From: JAIVGV01 sp031425275
GTDB taxonomy: Bacteria > Acidobacteriota > Blastocatellia > Pyrinomonadales > Pyrinomonadaceae
Direction of reading: 5' to 3'
DNA: 64,000 bases
NCBI GenBank assembly: GCA_031425275.1
Contig: JANPJA010000057.1
Location: forward strand, 121,763 to 185,762
In this document: positions 17,725 to 26,376 of the stretch, one piece after another
Layout of the letters: each line of letters starts with the position of its first letter
How positions within the stretch are numbered: the stretch's first letter is position 1
Program-made: the position numbers and the translations under genes
Notes under the pieces: model-generated
Databases searched by the model: none
Told to the model about the DNA's origin: nothing
Seen by the model: the letters and a program-made list of their open reading frames with translations, nothing else

Positions 17725-19464
17725 ATGAGAAGAGGTTTGAGACTTCTTTTAATCCTCGCGGGGCTACTAACTCTCGCGGCCGCATGGCTATGGTGGAACA
17801 GGACACAACCAATTGACCTTGCCACATATGCCCCGGCCGATACGCTCGTTTACCTCGAAGCGAACGACCTCGCCGAAGTCCTCAGCGGTCTCACCTCGAC
17901 GGACGCCTGGCGCGAGCTGGCCCCGCACGCGGGTGTCCGCCGAGACCTCGGAGATTTGAGTCGATTCACACGGCTGGCCGCACGGACGGGGATCGGTTCG
18001 GCCGAGACCGTCGTGCTGGCCCGTGCGCAAGTTGCCGTCGTCGTTTTGGGCTTCGAGACCGTGCGCGATTCGGAGGTTGCGCCCACGGTCAAGCCGCGCC
18101 TCGCAATCGTCGCCGAGACTCACACGGGTGAGGGTCGGACTCGCGCGGCGGTCGAGAAGCTGGTCGGGGGCCTCGCCCGAAACGTATTCGGCAAGAACGA
18201 TTTCGGGCAGTCTGAGCGCGACGGCGCGGCCATCCTTGTCTGGTCTCAGACTGGAGGCTCGCGGAAAATTCACGCGGCAGTGGCCGACGGCTTCGTCGCG
18301 GTGAGCACGGACGAGGCGGCGGTGCGCTCGTGTCTCGCGGTCAGGCGCGGCGAGGTCGGGTCGCTCGCCGACGATTCACAGCTCGCCCTGATGCGCGAGC
18401 GTGTCGCCGCACCAGACGCGCTCGCCTTCGGCTTCGTCCCGGCGGGCGCAGTGCCGAAGCTTTCCGAGATCGCCACTCTCTTCTTCGCCGGCCGGCTCTC
18501 GCCGGAGGCGAACGAACAGAGCGCGCTGGCTATCCTCCTGCCACAACTCACGGGCAAGCTCATCAGCGGCGCGGCGTGGAGCACGCGCGTCGCCGATGCC
18601 GCTATCGAGGACAGGTACTTCGTCGCCCTACCGGATGTCGTGTCGTCGCGGCTCGCGGCCGGGCTCGTCACGCCGCGTGAACAGTCGCTTGAAGCGGCGT
18701 CGCTGCTCCCCGCGGACATCCAACAGCTTTCGCGCTACAGCTTCGCCGAGCCGTCTGAATCGTGGCGGGCGATGAACGCGATGATCTCGTCCCAACTCGA
18801 CTTCACGCTCGCGCCGCTCGCGGCCCGCTTCCTCGACACGTCGCTCCATTCCTTCGGCATCGACTCGCCGCGCGAGTTGCTGCGCGCCGTCGGCCCGGAG
18901 ATCACCACCGCGCGACTCGACAAAGACGGAGAGCGACTTTTGCTAGTCGCGCGGGTTCGCGACGAGGCATCCCTGCGCGGCTTGCTGCGACAGAGGTTCG
19001 GCAACGAAGCAAGGCCAATCCGAACAGGTGAAGGCGAGATGTTCTCTTCATCCGATGAAGAGCAAGGCGCGGCGGCCTTAGTTGCCGGGCATTTCATCAC
19101 CGGCGACGTGGAGGGAGTGCGGCGCTGTTTGCAGGCGCGCTCCGTCGGGCAGACGGCCGATTCGCTTGAAGCGTTTAAGCGCGCCGCGCGCTCCGTGCCG
19201 CCGGGCGCACCCGCGCAGGTTCTAACTCTCGCCGACGACCGCGAGTACGCGCTGGGATTTCTTACCCTCGTCGCGCGGCAGAGTGGGGCGCGACAAGGGA
19301 CGGCCGACCCTGCCCGACTCGCCCGCGCCGCCGCCGGACTCCCCTTCTCCGCCTCCGAGACGCGTCACACGCCCGACGGATTCGAGCGTCGCACCCGATC
19401 TTCCTTCGGGCAACTCGGCTCGCTCGCCCTTCGCTTAACTTCTGACTCCGAAATTGAAAAGTGA
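17725..19464 (+). CDS. Membrane-anchored or exported protein of unknown function
   Basis: 579 aa. The N-terminus has a single hydrophobic helix (residues about 5-24, MRRGLRLLLILAGLLTLAAAW), so it is probably anchored with a periplasmic body. The segment YAPADTLVYLEANDLAEVLSGL recalls a group of exported proteins that compare loss of substrate energy in repeated domains (DUF3352-like), but I am not sure of the match. No catalytic motif is visible. It is divergent from the pil operon and has no close partner. Confidence 0.7.
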   Translation: MRRGLRLLLILAGLLTLAAAWLWWNRTQPIDLATYAPADTLVYLEANDLAEVLSGLTSTDAWRELAPHAGVRRDLGDLSRFTRLAARTGIGSAETVVLARAQVAVVVLGFETVRDSEVAPTVKPRLAIVAETHTGEGRTRAAVEKLVGGLARNVFGKNDFGQSERDGAAILVWSQTGGSRKIHAAVADGFVAVSTDEAAVRSCLAVRRGEVGSLADDSQLALMRERVAAPDALAFGFVPAGAVPKLSEIATLFFAGRLSPEANEQSALAILLPQLTGKLISGAAWSTRVADAAIEDRYFVALPDVVSSRLAAGLVTPREQSLEAASLLPADIQQLSRYSFAEPSESWRAMNAMISSQLDFTLAPLAARFLDTSLHSFGIDSPRELLRAVGPEITTARLDKDGERLLLVARVRDEASLRGLLRQRFGNEARPIRTGEGEMFSSSDEEQGAAALVAGHFITGDVEGVRRCLQARSVGQTADSLEAFKRAARSVPPGAPAQVLTLADDREYALGFLTLVARQSGARQGTADPARLARAAAGLPFSASETRHTPDGFERRTRSSFGQLGSLALRLTSDSEIEK

Positions 19465-19584
19465 GTAACAAGTCTTGCCCGCGTCGTGAGGCGACGCGCT
19501 CAGCACTTGTCGTCGGAAGACGTGACGACTTTGTGATGCGGCGGCGTTGCGAGAAATGCTACGATCGAGTCGCAAGCACACAAA

Positions 19585-19616
19585 CGAGGCCGGAGGGTTG
19601 CATCCTCCGGCCTCTC
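19585..19616. terminator. Hairpin between convergent genes
   Basis: GAGGCCGGAGG and its complement form an 11-12 bp stem around a 6-base loop, between the stop codons of the genes ending at 19464 and 19651. The run of T is short, so its strength is uncertain. Confidence 0.6.
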
Positions 19617-19650
19617 GTTGTCAGCGGGTTGTTGGTTACGAAGTTGCGCT

Positions 19651-21072
19651 CTAGTCGCCGACGGGCGGGTAATCGAATGGGTGATCCGCGAGCAGGGCGC
19701 GCATGTTGAGTTGGCCGAAGAGGGCTTCGAGATAGGTGGCGAAGCGGTGGAGGACGGGGCCGAGTTCGATTGCGCCGCGGGCGGCCGTCAGCTCGGCCAC
19801 GAAACGCTCGAACGACTCCCAGTCTTTGAACATCAGAAATCTCATGCTCCCCTGCTGAAAGGCAGTGAGCCGTTCGATGAGCGGCGCGAGCGGCCGCCGC
19901 TCCCGCTCCTTCTCGGCCCGCCGCACTAGTTCGAGCAACGTCCACACGTCTTCGCGCAGCCGCAGCGACCGTTCGAGTTTTCGGCGAATGCCGGGGAACA
20001 ATTCCGGGCCGTCGAAGTCAGGCTCGAAGATGCAAGCGATCGCGATGGCCGTCTGCTCGAAACAATCGCGCAGCAGCCCGCACGAATTCTCGACTCTGGC
20101 GTAGATCGTCGGGGCCTGACCCAACGCGGCCAGCCCGACCAGTTCGCGCCGGTAAACTTTATTCAGTTCCATGCTGAGGGCGTAGGCCGCGCTGTCGAGC
20201 GATTCGTGAACCTCCTGCCTCCCCTCGCCCGCGCGGAGGGCGCGCGTTTCGATCATCCATACCAGCGAGCGCGATTGTTCCTGAACGAGCGTGAAAATGG
20301 GGAGAGTTTGTTTGAGCGGGAAGTCGCGGCGCAGCAGCGACTCGACGAAGCCAAGCTGTTCAAGCGCGCGCACCAGCAGCGAAAAAATTATCAACACGTC
20401 TCCCGCCAAGGCGTCGGGCGAGATGCGCTCCGCAAGTCGCAGCAGTTCCGGTCGCGCCGCGCGCAGAAGCTCGACGTTCGCCTCTGGCTCGGAGCAGCCG
20501 CGGAGCCGCTCGCCCCCCAACTCGCGATTGACCGTCTCGCCGAAAGCTGTCCACGCCGATAGTCGGACTGCGCCTGAATCCGCCAATTCGTCGCAAAGTG
20601 AGCATAGTTCTGCCAGCACGCGGAGCAGCTCGCCCTTCGGTACCCTTTCATCCCGCGCGGCGCAACTTACGGCCGGCGGCGGCCCATTCAAGCCGTCGTC
20701 GTATTCGTCGCGCCCTGAACCGCTAGTGTCGGCGGGCACGCCGGCGCTCAACCCGAGCATGAGGCAGCGGCGCAACGTCTGGCGGATGATGCGCGCCTCG
20801 TGAACGAAGTTTTTCGCTGACGCCTCCGCCCGCTCGTCCTCGCTCAAGGGGTGATTCCTCAGATCGAAGAAACTCAGAAGCGATGCCAACCAGATGGCGA
20901 GTTCGTTCGCCCCCCCCGCGCGTCCCTCCGACGTTTGCGCTTCGTCGAGAAGTTGTCGGCGGAATGTTTCTTGAGCTTCGGAGCCGTTGAGTATGCTGAC
21001 TGTCGTGGTGCTCACTTCTGAAAGAATCCTTCCGGCGGCGTTCGGGCGGGCCTCGCGCGTCCGCCACATCAC
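19651..21072 (-). CDS. Protein of unknown function
   Basis: 473 aa, no signal peptide and no clear transmembrane segment; the composition is rich in Leu, Glu, Arg and Ala and predicted largely helical. Leucine/arginine-rich repeats such as RQTLRRCLMLGL and ELLRLAERI give no recognisable domain. It is convergent with the gene upstream and divergent from rdgB. The long open frame, normal codon bias and the terminator behind it support a real gene. Confidence 0.65.
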   Translation of the reverse strand: MMWRTREARPNAAGRILSEVSTTTVSILNGSEAQETFRRQLLDEAQTSEGRAGGANELAIWLASLLSFFDLRNHPLSEDERAEASAKNFVHEARIIRQTLRRCLMLGLSAGVPADTSGSGRDEYDDGLNGPPPAVSCAARDERVPKGELLRVLAELCSLCDELADSGAVRLSAWTAFGETVNRELGGERLRGCSEPEANVELLRAARPELLRLAERISPDALAGDVLIIFSLLVRALEQLGFVESLLRRDFPLKQTLPIFTLVQEQSRSLVWMIETRALRAGEGRQEVHESLDSAAYALSMELNKVYRRELVGLAALGQAPTIYARVENSCGLLRDCFEQTAIAIACIFEPDFDGPELFPGIRRKLERSLRLREDVWTLLELVRRAEKERERRPLAPLIERLTAFQQGSMRFLMFKDWESFERFVAELTAARGAIELGPVLHRFATYLEALFGQLNMRALLADHPFDYPPVGD

Positions 21073-21174
21073 CCTGTAAATATTGTTAGCACGAACGACG
21101 GCCCCCTGAAAAGACGTTTCTGCCGCGCCCTGTTAAAATCGCGTTGCCGCGGGAGGGCGCGGGCCGGAAGAATT

Positions 21175-21798
21175 ATGACTCGACACAGACAGGCAGAGTT
21201 ACTTCTCGCGACGAAGAATAAAGGCAAAGTCCCTGAGCTGGCGTTGCTGCTGGCAGACATCCCCTTGCGCCTGCGCACTCTCGCTGAATTCCCGCGCGTC
21301 ACGACCCCGGAAGAGACCGGTGCGACCTTCGCGGAGAACGCGGAACTAAAGGCCCGTTTTTATGCGTCTCACACGAGACTCCTCACCCTCGCCGATGATT
21401 CTGGTCTCGAAGCCGATGCGCTCGGCGGCGCCCCCGGTGTTCGTTCCGCGCGCTACGCGGGACCGGACGCGACGGATGAGGAACGCATCGCGCACCTTCT
21501 CACGGAGATGCGAGCATCAGGCGATTCAACCCGCAGAGCGCGTTTCGTCTGTGCGGTCGCCATTTTCGACCCCGTTGCGGGAGCCTGTGAACTGTTCGAG
21601 GGAAGGTGTGAAGGGCGGATCGGGCACGAGCCTCGCGGCTCGAACGGTTTCGGATACGATCCCGTTTTCATCCCCGATGGCTTCGATCAAACTTTCGCCG
21701 AGTTGCCCGCGGAGATCAAACAGCGGATCAGCCACCGGGCGCAGGCTCTCGCCGCCGCGCGTAAAACTCTGGCGAAAGCTTTTCCCACACATCCTTGA
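21175..21798 (+). CDS. rdgB: XTP/dITP diphosphatase (RdgB/HAM1)
   Basis: Removes non-canonical purine nucleoside triphosphates (XTP, dITP, ITP) from the pool by hydrolysis to the monophosphate. Diagnostic segments: LLATKNKGKVPEL (substrate and metal-binding N-terminus), ADDSGLEADALGGAPGVRSARYAG, and GSNGFGYDPVFIPDG. 207 aa is the usual length. Confidence 0.93.
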   Translation: MTRHRQAELLLATKNKGKVPELALLLADIPLRLRTLAEFPRVTTPEETGATFAENAELKARFYASHTRLLTLADDSGLEADALGGAPGVRSARYAGPDATDEERIAHLLTEMRASGDSTRRARFVCAVAIFDPVAGACELFEGRCEGRIGHEPRGSNGFGYDPVFIPDGFDQTFAELPAEIKQRISHRAQALAAARKTLAKAFPTHP

Positions 21799-21872
21799 CC
21801 CCCGGCCGACTCAGTGGATAGAATCAACCGTGACTTCGGAAGTTCTTTTAATGATTAGCTTTGCCGTTTCAG

Positions 21873-21949
<77 letters not shown>

Positions 21950-22134
21950 TTATCACTTCTACCTCTCCGATCCTACCGTCGCTCAAGCTATGCGGGAACA
22001 TCGCTAGCTTAATTTTTCTTAAAAAAATAGCCGATTTTTGGTTTTTTTGCAGACGCAGGTGTCTTCTGTGTGATATATGTCCTACTGCACGTTTTATCAT
22101 TTTTTCAAGTTTTAGGAGGTTTCCACACTTCGAC

Positions 22135-22443
22135 ATGGCGACCAAAGCTGGCAAGAAACGCATGACGCAGTCCGAGGTCTTTAACCACTTCGCGGAAAAG
22201 ACCGGACTGAAGCGCTCGCAGGTCAAAGAGTTTTTCGACGAATTGGCCAATCTGGCGAGCAGCGAAGTTAAGGGCAACGGAGAGTTTAGCTTACCCGGTT
22301 TCGGGAAGTTGGTTCTCTCTGACCGGAAGGCTCGCGAGGGGCGCAACCCCCAGACCGGCGAGACGATCCAGATTCCGGCCAAAACCACCCTTAAATTCCG
22401 CCTCGGCAAATCGATCAAAGACACGGTCGTGCCCAAAAAGTAG
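22135..22443 (+). CDS. HU/IHF family DNA-binding protein
   Basis: Small nucleoid protein of 102 aa. MTQSEVFNHFAEKTGLKRSQ is the helical dimerisation part, GEFSLPGFGKLVLSDRKARE the beta-arm base, and GRNPQTGETIQIPA the DNA-inserting arm tip with its conserved proline; the C-terminus ends in VPKK-type basic residues. The ATG at 22135 has a strong AGGAGGT Shine-Dalgarno (22114-22120), spaced rather far, and the upstream region is AT-rich. Confidence 0.92.
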   Translation: MATKAGKKRMTQSEVFNHFAEKTGLKRSQVKEFFDELANLASSEVKGNGEFSLPGFGKLVLSDRKAREGRNPQTGETIQIPAKTTLKFRLGKSIKDTVVPKK

Positions 22444-22478
22444 TTCGCCTCAACCGCGAGCTACTTAACTCGACTTCT

Positions 22479-22545
22479 GGCTCGCACAGCATGCGAGTGG
22501 CGAAAGGCTGGCTCGGCCTCCCGCCACTCTTGTGCTGTGCGAGCC
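22479..22545 (+). terminator. Long hairpin terminator after the HU gene
   Basis: GGCTCGCACAGCA pairs with TGCTGTGCGAGCC, and an inner GAGTGGCG pairs with CGCCACTC; an ATTTAAAT stretch follows. It lies 36 bases behind the HU stop codon. Confidence 0.7.
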
Positions 22546-22937
22546 CATTTAAATGGCTTCTGAACTCTCACCCTCTCAACATTTACCATTCAAATCCCGA
22601 CTTTCTGCTCTAACTGTCATTGGTTATAACGCTTACTTAAACAGCACCCGCGTGATCAAGCGGTGTATTTGCCAAGTTTATAGAGTTTGTTTTTGCCTCC
22701 CTCCAAGCCAAAAAAAGTTCTGGCGTTTTTCCCAATTTTCGACTAAAATCCCTTTTTTCTCGGAGACCAAATTTTTCCGATAAGATGTATCAGGCTCACC
22801 TGATTAAGGTTACGCTGTCCATTTTTTCGGAGAAATACAACGCAAACGCATCCAACGGGGTGTGTCTGACATCTAAGATAAGCTTTCATAAACTGATGCC
22901 CGACGATTGAGCGGGTGGCAAAGGAGCAGAAGCTAAA
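22546..22937. other. AT-rich 390-base gap
   Basis: Clearly lower in GC than its surroundings, with several A and T runs. I see no convincing gene or RNA family; a plus-strand frame from 22553 is short and compositionally poor. It ends in the leader of the small gene at 22938. Confidence 0.5.
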
Positions 22938-23192
22938 GTGACTTTCAACGTGACACTGCCGCTGGAAGAGCGGCTTAAATTGATCGACCACATTCAGGCC
23001 CGTCGCTACTCTAAACTGACCGGGACAGCGCTCGACATCGCAACCGAAGGCATCTTGCGCCATCTGAAGGCCTGCGACCGTATGGACGTGAACCCTGATG
23101 TTGCCGCCGTCCGCGAGATCATCGATGACGCCCTGAATGGGCGGAGAGTGTTCGCCGAGACGGTGACGGTTGACGACCGTTACGCCGCGTAA
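22938..23192 (+). CDS. Small protein of unknown function
   Basis: 84 aa starting at GTG with AAAGGAG (22919-22925) upstream. The sequence is helical and charged (MTFNVTLPLEERLKLIDHI then REIIDDALNGRR) and may be an oligomeric regulator or a stress protein, but I recognise no family. A perfect terminator follows within 30 bases, which supports a real, monocistronic gene. Confidence 0.65.
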   Translation: MTFNVTLPLEERLKLIDHIQARRYSKLTGTALDIATEGILRHLKACDRMDVNPDVAAVREIIDDALNGRRVFAETVTVDDRYAA

Positions 23193-23217
23193 ATTCCTGC
23201 ACCCTCTTCAACTTGAA

Positions 23218-23253
23218 GCGAAGGCCGCCGGCTCATGAGCCGGCGGCCTTCGC
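23218..23253. terminator. Strong hairpin terminator
   Basis: GCGAAGGCCGCCGGCTC and GAGCCGGCGGCCTTCGC form a 17-bp perfect stem. It serves the small gene upstream and possibly the convergent Nudix gene. Confidence 0.8.
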
Positions 23254-23300
23254 ACTTTGTCATTGTCATGATAAGTCTCTAACCGCCCGGTTTCATTCAC

Positions 23301-23852
23301 TCACGCGCTTCGCCCGAGCGCGTGATAGTGCAACAGCCCCAACAGGCTGAGGGCGTCGTCGATTTCGCCCGACAAAGCCATCCGTATCGCCCGCTCTAGC
23401 GGGAGGCGACGAACCTGGATCTGCTCGCTGGCTTCGGGACGGCGTTCGCCCTGTGTCAGCCCGGTCGCCACGAACCAGATTGCGATCTCGTCCGAGACGG
23501 AGTTTGACAGGTAAGCCTCGCCGAGTTTGCGCCACGCGCGCGCCGAGAGGCCGGTCTCCTCTTCCAACTCGCGCCGCGCCGCGCCGAGCGGTTCTTCGCC
23601 CGGCGCGCAGCCGCCCTCCGGAATTTCCCACGAGTATCGTCCGAGCGGGTAGCGGTACTGGCCGACGAGGTAAATGTGTTCGTCCTCTATGGCGAGCACG
23701 CCGACAGCGACGTTTTTGTATTGGACGACGCCGTAAATCCCCCTCTCGCCGTTCGGGTGAACGACCGCGTCCTCGCGCACGCGAATCCACGGGTTGTCAT
23801 AAACGACGCGCGTCGAGAGCACGTCCCACGGGTTTCGATTCTCGTCAGGCAT
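23301..23852 (-). CDS. Nudix hydrolase (ADP-ribose pyrophosphatase-like)
   Basis: The Nudix box GGCAPGEEPLGAARRELEEETGL is complete (GX5EX7REUXEEXGU), with an upstream ADPRase-type region (YRYPLGRYSWEIPEGG). Length 183 aa from the ATG at 23852, which I prefer to an upstream start because it removes a basic non-conserved extension. It overlaps the end of the AI-2E gene by 8 bases, so the two are probably cotranscribed. Likely substrate is ADP-ribose or a related nucleoside diphosphate sugar. Confidence 0.88.
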   Translation of the reverse strand: MPDENRNPWDVLSTRVVYDNPWIRVREDAVVHPNGERGIYGVVQYKNVAVGVLAIEDEHIYLVGQYRYPLGRYSWEIPEGGCAPGEEPLGAARRELEEETGLSARAWRKLGEAYLSNSVSDEIAIWFVATGLTQGERRPEASEQIQVRRLPLERAIRMALSGEIDDALSLLGLLHYHALGRSA

Positions 23853-25035
23853 CCTTCTCCCCGTCGCGCAGTTTCTGACTTCCCGTCTCCTCGCCAGTCG
23901 TCTCCGGGGCGGTGCGTGTATTAATGCTCGCCGCTTCGCCATCGTCCCGCAGCGCGACATTCTCTACGAGTGTTTCCCCGCGCGCAGTCGGCGGCACAGT
24001 CCTGTCGGCGTGCCTCACCACGTCGAAGAGCGCGAGCGTGATGGCGAGCACCACCGGGCCGAGCACGAGGCCGAGGACGCCGAAGACTTGCAGGCCGCCG
24101 AGCACGGAGAAAAAGATGAACAGCTCGTGCAGCTTCGTCTTCTCACCCACGAGTTTCGGACGGAGGAAGTTATCCACCATGCCGATGACGACCGCGCCCC
24201 AGAAGACGAGGAAGCCGGCCTTCCACCACTGCCCGGTCGCGGCCAGATAGATCGCCGCGGGCACCCACACGATGAAGGAGCCGGCCATCGGGATGAGCGA
24301 GAAGAACGCCATCGCGACGCCCCAGACTATCGGCGAGGGCAGGCCCAGCATGAAGAAGGCCAACCCGCCGAGCGCGCCCTGTATCGCCGCGATGACGAGC
24401 ACGCCGTAAACGCTCGCGCCGATCACTTCTTTCGTTCGCCCTAGTATCTCCTCGCTCTGCGCGGTCTCCAGCGGCAGCACCGACGGCAGCCCGCGGACGA
24501 TCCCCGCGCCGTCGCGGAAGAGGTAGTACATCGTGAAGAGGATGAAGAAGATTTCCACGACCGCGCCGAGTGCGCCGCCGGCCAGCCGGACTGTGCGTTG
24601 CGCAATCGCACCAGACATCCCCTCAAGGTACTGCTTAATCGTTTCGGGATCGCGCAGGTGCCCCGTGTCAACGTAGCGCTCGGCCCAGCCGAGCACACGG
24701 CCCACGGTCGCGTTGTTCGGGTCGAGCAGTGAGGAGGCGAGTCCTTGCAGGTTCTTCGCCGCGCCGGTGAACTCGCGGCCGACCGCGAGCGTGATGAAGG
24801 AGAGCGGGACGAGGATGACGAGGATGACGAGCAGGCAGGAAATCGCCGCACTCACCGACGGCCGGCGCGTGCGCTCGACGAGGCGACGGTGGACTGGGTG
24901 GAAGAGGATGGCGAGTACGGCCGCCCACGCCAGCACGTCGAGGAACGGCCGCACCATGAGCCAGCACAGGTAAACCGCGAACGCGACGGCCGCCAGCAGC
25001 GCGAGCCAGCGGGCCTGATTCTGACGCTTATCCAT
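23845..25035 (-). CDS. AI-2E family transporter (PerM/YdiK-like)
   Basis: Multi-pass inner-membrane protein of 396 aa with about seven or eight hydrophobic segments. The family signature in the C-terminal half is GLPSPIVWGVAMAFFSLIPMAG followed by LVGEKTKLHELFIFFSVLGGLQVFGVLGLVLGP. Function in bacteria is export of small molecules or cation antiport depending on the subfamily; none can be fixed here. It overlaps the Nudix gene downstream. Confidence 0.9.
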   Translation of the reverse strand: MDKRQNQARWLALLAAVAFAVYLCWLMVRPFLDVLAWAAVLAILFHPVHRRLVERTRRPSVSAAISCLLVILVILVPLSFITLAVGREFTGAAKNLQGLASSLLDPNNATVGRVLGWAERYVDTGHLRDPETIKQYLEGMSGAIAQRTVRLAGGALGAVVEIFFILFTMYYLFRDGAGIVRGLPSVLPLETAQSEEILGRTKEVIGASVYGVLVIAAIQGALGGLAFFMLGLPSPIVWGVAMAFFSLIPMAGSFIVWVPAAIYLAATGQWWKAGFLVFWGAVVIGMVDNFLRPKLVGEKTKLHELFIFFSVLGGLQVFGVLGLVLGPVVLAITLALFDVVRHADRTVPPTARGETLVENVALRDDGEAASINTRTAPETTGEETGSQKLRDGEKDA

Positions 25036-25181
25036 AAGCCCTCCCGTGTCTCGGATCGACCTCGCGCGTGTCTTCGCGACGGCTTCTCGCGGTCGGCAGT
25101 CTCACGCCCGTGTCGACCGCTTCTTCGGTTGACGGCGGCGGCGGCGTGCATGATAACATCAACCCCTCGCTGTCGGTACGC

Positions 25182-25255
25182 GCTCCCGTAGCTCAGTTGG
25201 ATAGAGCAACGGCCTTCTAAGCCGTAGGTCGCTGGTTCGAGCCCAGCCGGGGGTA
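25182..25255 (+). tRNA. tRNA-Arg(TCT)
   Basis: Acceptor GCTCCCG pairs with CGGGGGT (two G-U type pairs); the anticodon loop is CTTCTAA, anticodon TCT. The T-loop is TTCGAGC. The same anticodon recurs in the array at 41711. Confidence 0.94.
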
Positions 25256-25381
25256 TTCACTCGCGGCCCCAAGCGAGTTGGCGACGATATTTCCCTACCG
25301 GCGTCGCCGCGCCGCGAGTCTTTCGCGCGCTTGTCAGACGCGGTTTCGCTCCGGTACTATTGCTCGCGTCGGATGACTTGC

Positions 25382-25456
25382 GGCGGCTATAGTTCAGTTG
25401 GTTAGAACGCTTGATTGTGGTTCAAGAGGTCGTGGGTTCGAGCCCCACTAGCCGCC
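25382..25456 (+). tRNA. tRNA-His(GTG)
   Basis: Starts with the extra G-1 opposite C73 (25456). Anticodon loop TTGTGGT gives GTG. The same anticodon recurs in the array at 39765. Confidence 0.95.
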
Positions 25457-25774
25457 CTTCCCTTTTTCCTCTCATTAACTTATTCACGCAGCCGGACTAA
25501 CCTCCCACTTCATTGAGTGCTCGATGTGGGGCGTGGTCAGCCATCTCTATGCCGGAGGATGTTGGTCTTGGCGCGTGAAGTTGAACGGTAAATCTTTTCA
25601 AGTCACACCTGCGCTAAACGCCGGGGATGGTTTTCAAGGCGCAAGTATTTACTTACGTTAGGGGTTGCTCAGGATGCTAACTGTAGTCCGGCGCGTTGGC
25701 CGGTGACGTGTTAGGGGGTGGGGTCTAATTACCGTGTTTGTGAAGCCGTGGATTACCTGCTCACGATGGTCATG
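25457..25774. other. Gap behind tRNA-His
   Basis: 318 bases of lower GC with no gene I trust. A plus-strand frame from 25718 overlaps the better small gene on the minus strand. No terminator motif is obvious at its left end. Confidence 0.5.
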
Positions 25775-25999
25775 CTACTGCTCCTCGGCGCGCTGTCGGT
25801 AAGCGGCCACCGCCTCGACGGCCCCCTCGTGCATCCGCTCGGGGCGGACGTAGAGCCAGTGCTTGTCGAACTCCTCGACGCCCATGGCCGGCTGCGTTGC
25901 CCGCTCTTTATTCTTTAGCCACTGCTCCGCCCAATCCCTGAGATCGTAGTCGCGGTTGAGGGCGGTTCGCGCCTCGTGCATGCTGATAGGTGCGCCCAT
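25775..25999 (-). CDS. Small protein of unknown function downstream of umuDC
   Basis: 74 aa, acidic and aromatic (RDYDLRDWAEQWL, GVEEFDKHWLYVRPERM), with no recognised domain. It follows the next small gene by 41 bases in the same direction as umuDC, which makes a small accessory of the SOS operon conceivable. Only weakly supported. Confidence 0.5.
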   Translation of the reverse strand: MGAPISMHEARTALNRDYDLRDWAEQWLKNKERATQPAMGVEEFDKHWLYVRPERMHEGAVEAVAAYRQRAEEQ

Positions 26000-26040
26000 A
26001 GTTGTTGTGCCCGCCTTTCCTCGCGGTCCGAGAGTTGACC

Positions 26041-26289
26041 CTACTCCAACGATTTTTTCCGCTCGGCTTCTTCGGCCTTGAGGTTCTGCGACTTCCCTTC
26101 CATGTCGTTGAAGCCCTTGATGAGCGCCATCGCCTCCTCGTATTCCAGATTGTCCCGGATAAACTCGGAGCGTCCTTTTCCCGAAGCCGGGATGTCGGTG
26201 TTCACCCGCTTGACACGGTATTTGATCGACGTGTCGCCCTCGGACTTGGCCTTCATACCCGGCATCGCCTGAATCGTGTAAATGTACAT
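26041..26289 (-). CDS. Small charged protein of unknown function
   Basis: 82 aa with a lysine- and glutamate-rich C-terminal half (NLKAEEAERKKSLE). The N-terminal MYIYTIQAMPGMKAKSEGDTSIK does not look like a signal peptide. It is transcribed in the same direction as umuC, 87 bases behind it. I do not recognise the family. Confidence 0.5.
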   Translation of the reverse strand: MYIYTIQAMPGMKAKSEGDTSIKYRVKRVNTDIPASGKGRSEFIRDNLEYEEAMALIKGFNDMEGKSQNLKAEEAERKKSLE

Positions 26290-26376
26290 GTCGTTTTCCT
26301 CTTTAGAGAGAATAATAACTTTAGCCGGGAATGGGCAAGGGGCGGGATGAAGATCGCTGTTCAGCCGCGCCGTTCG

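Noticed and set aside
17528..17827. 99-codon minus-strand frame at the pil promoter
   Set aside because: It overlaps the promoter and the start of the divergent gene and shows no protein-like features.
22553..22783. 76-codon frame in the AT-rich gap
   Set aside because: Composition is unlike other genes, no Shine-Dalgarno and no recognisable features.
25718..25918. 66-codon plus-strand frame behind tRNA-His
   Set aside because: It is opposite a better minus-strand small gene and has no ribosome site.
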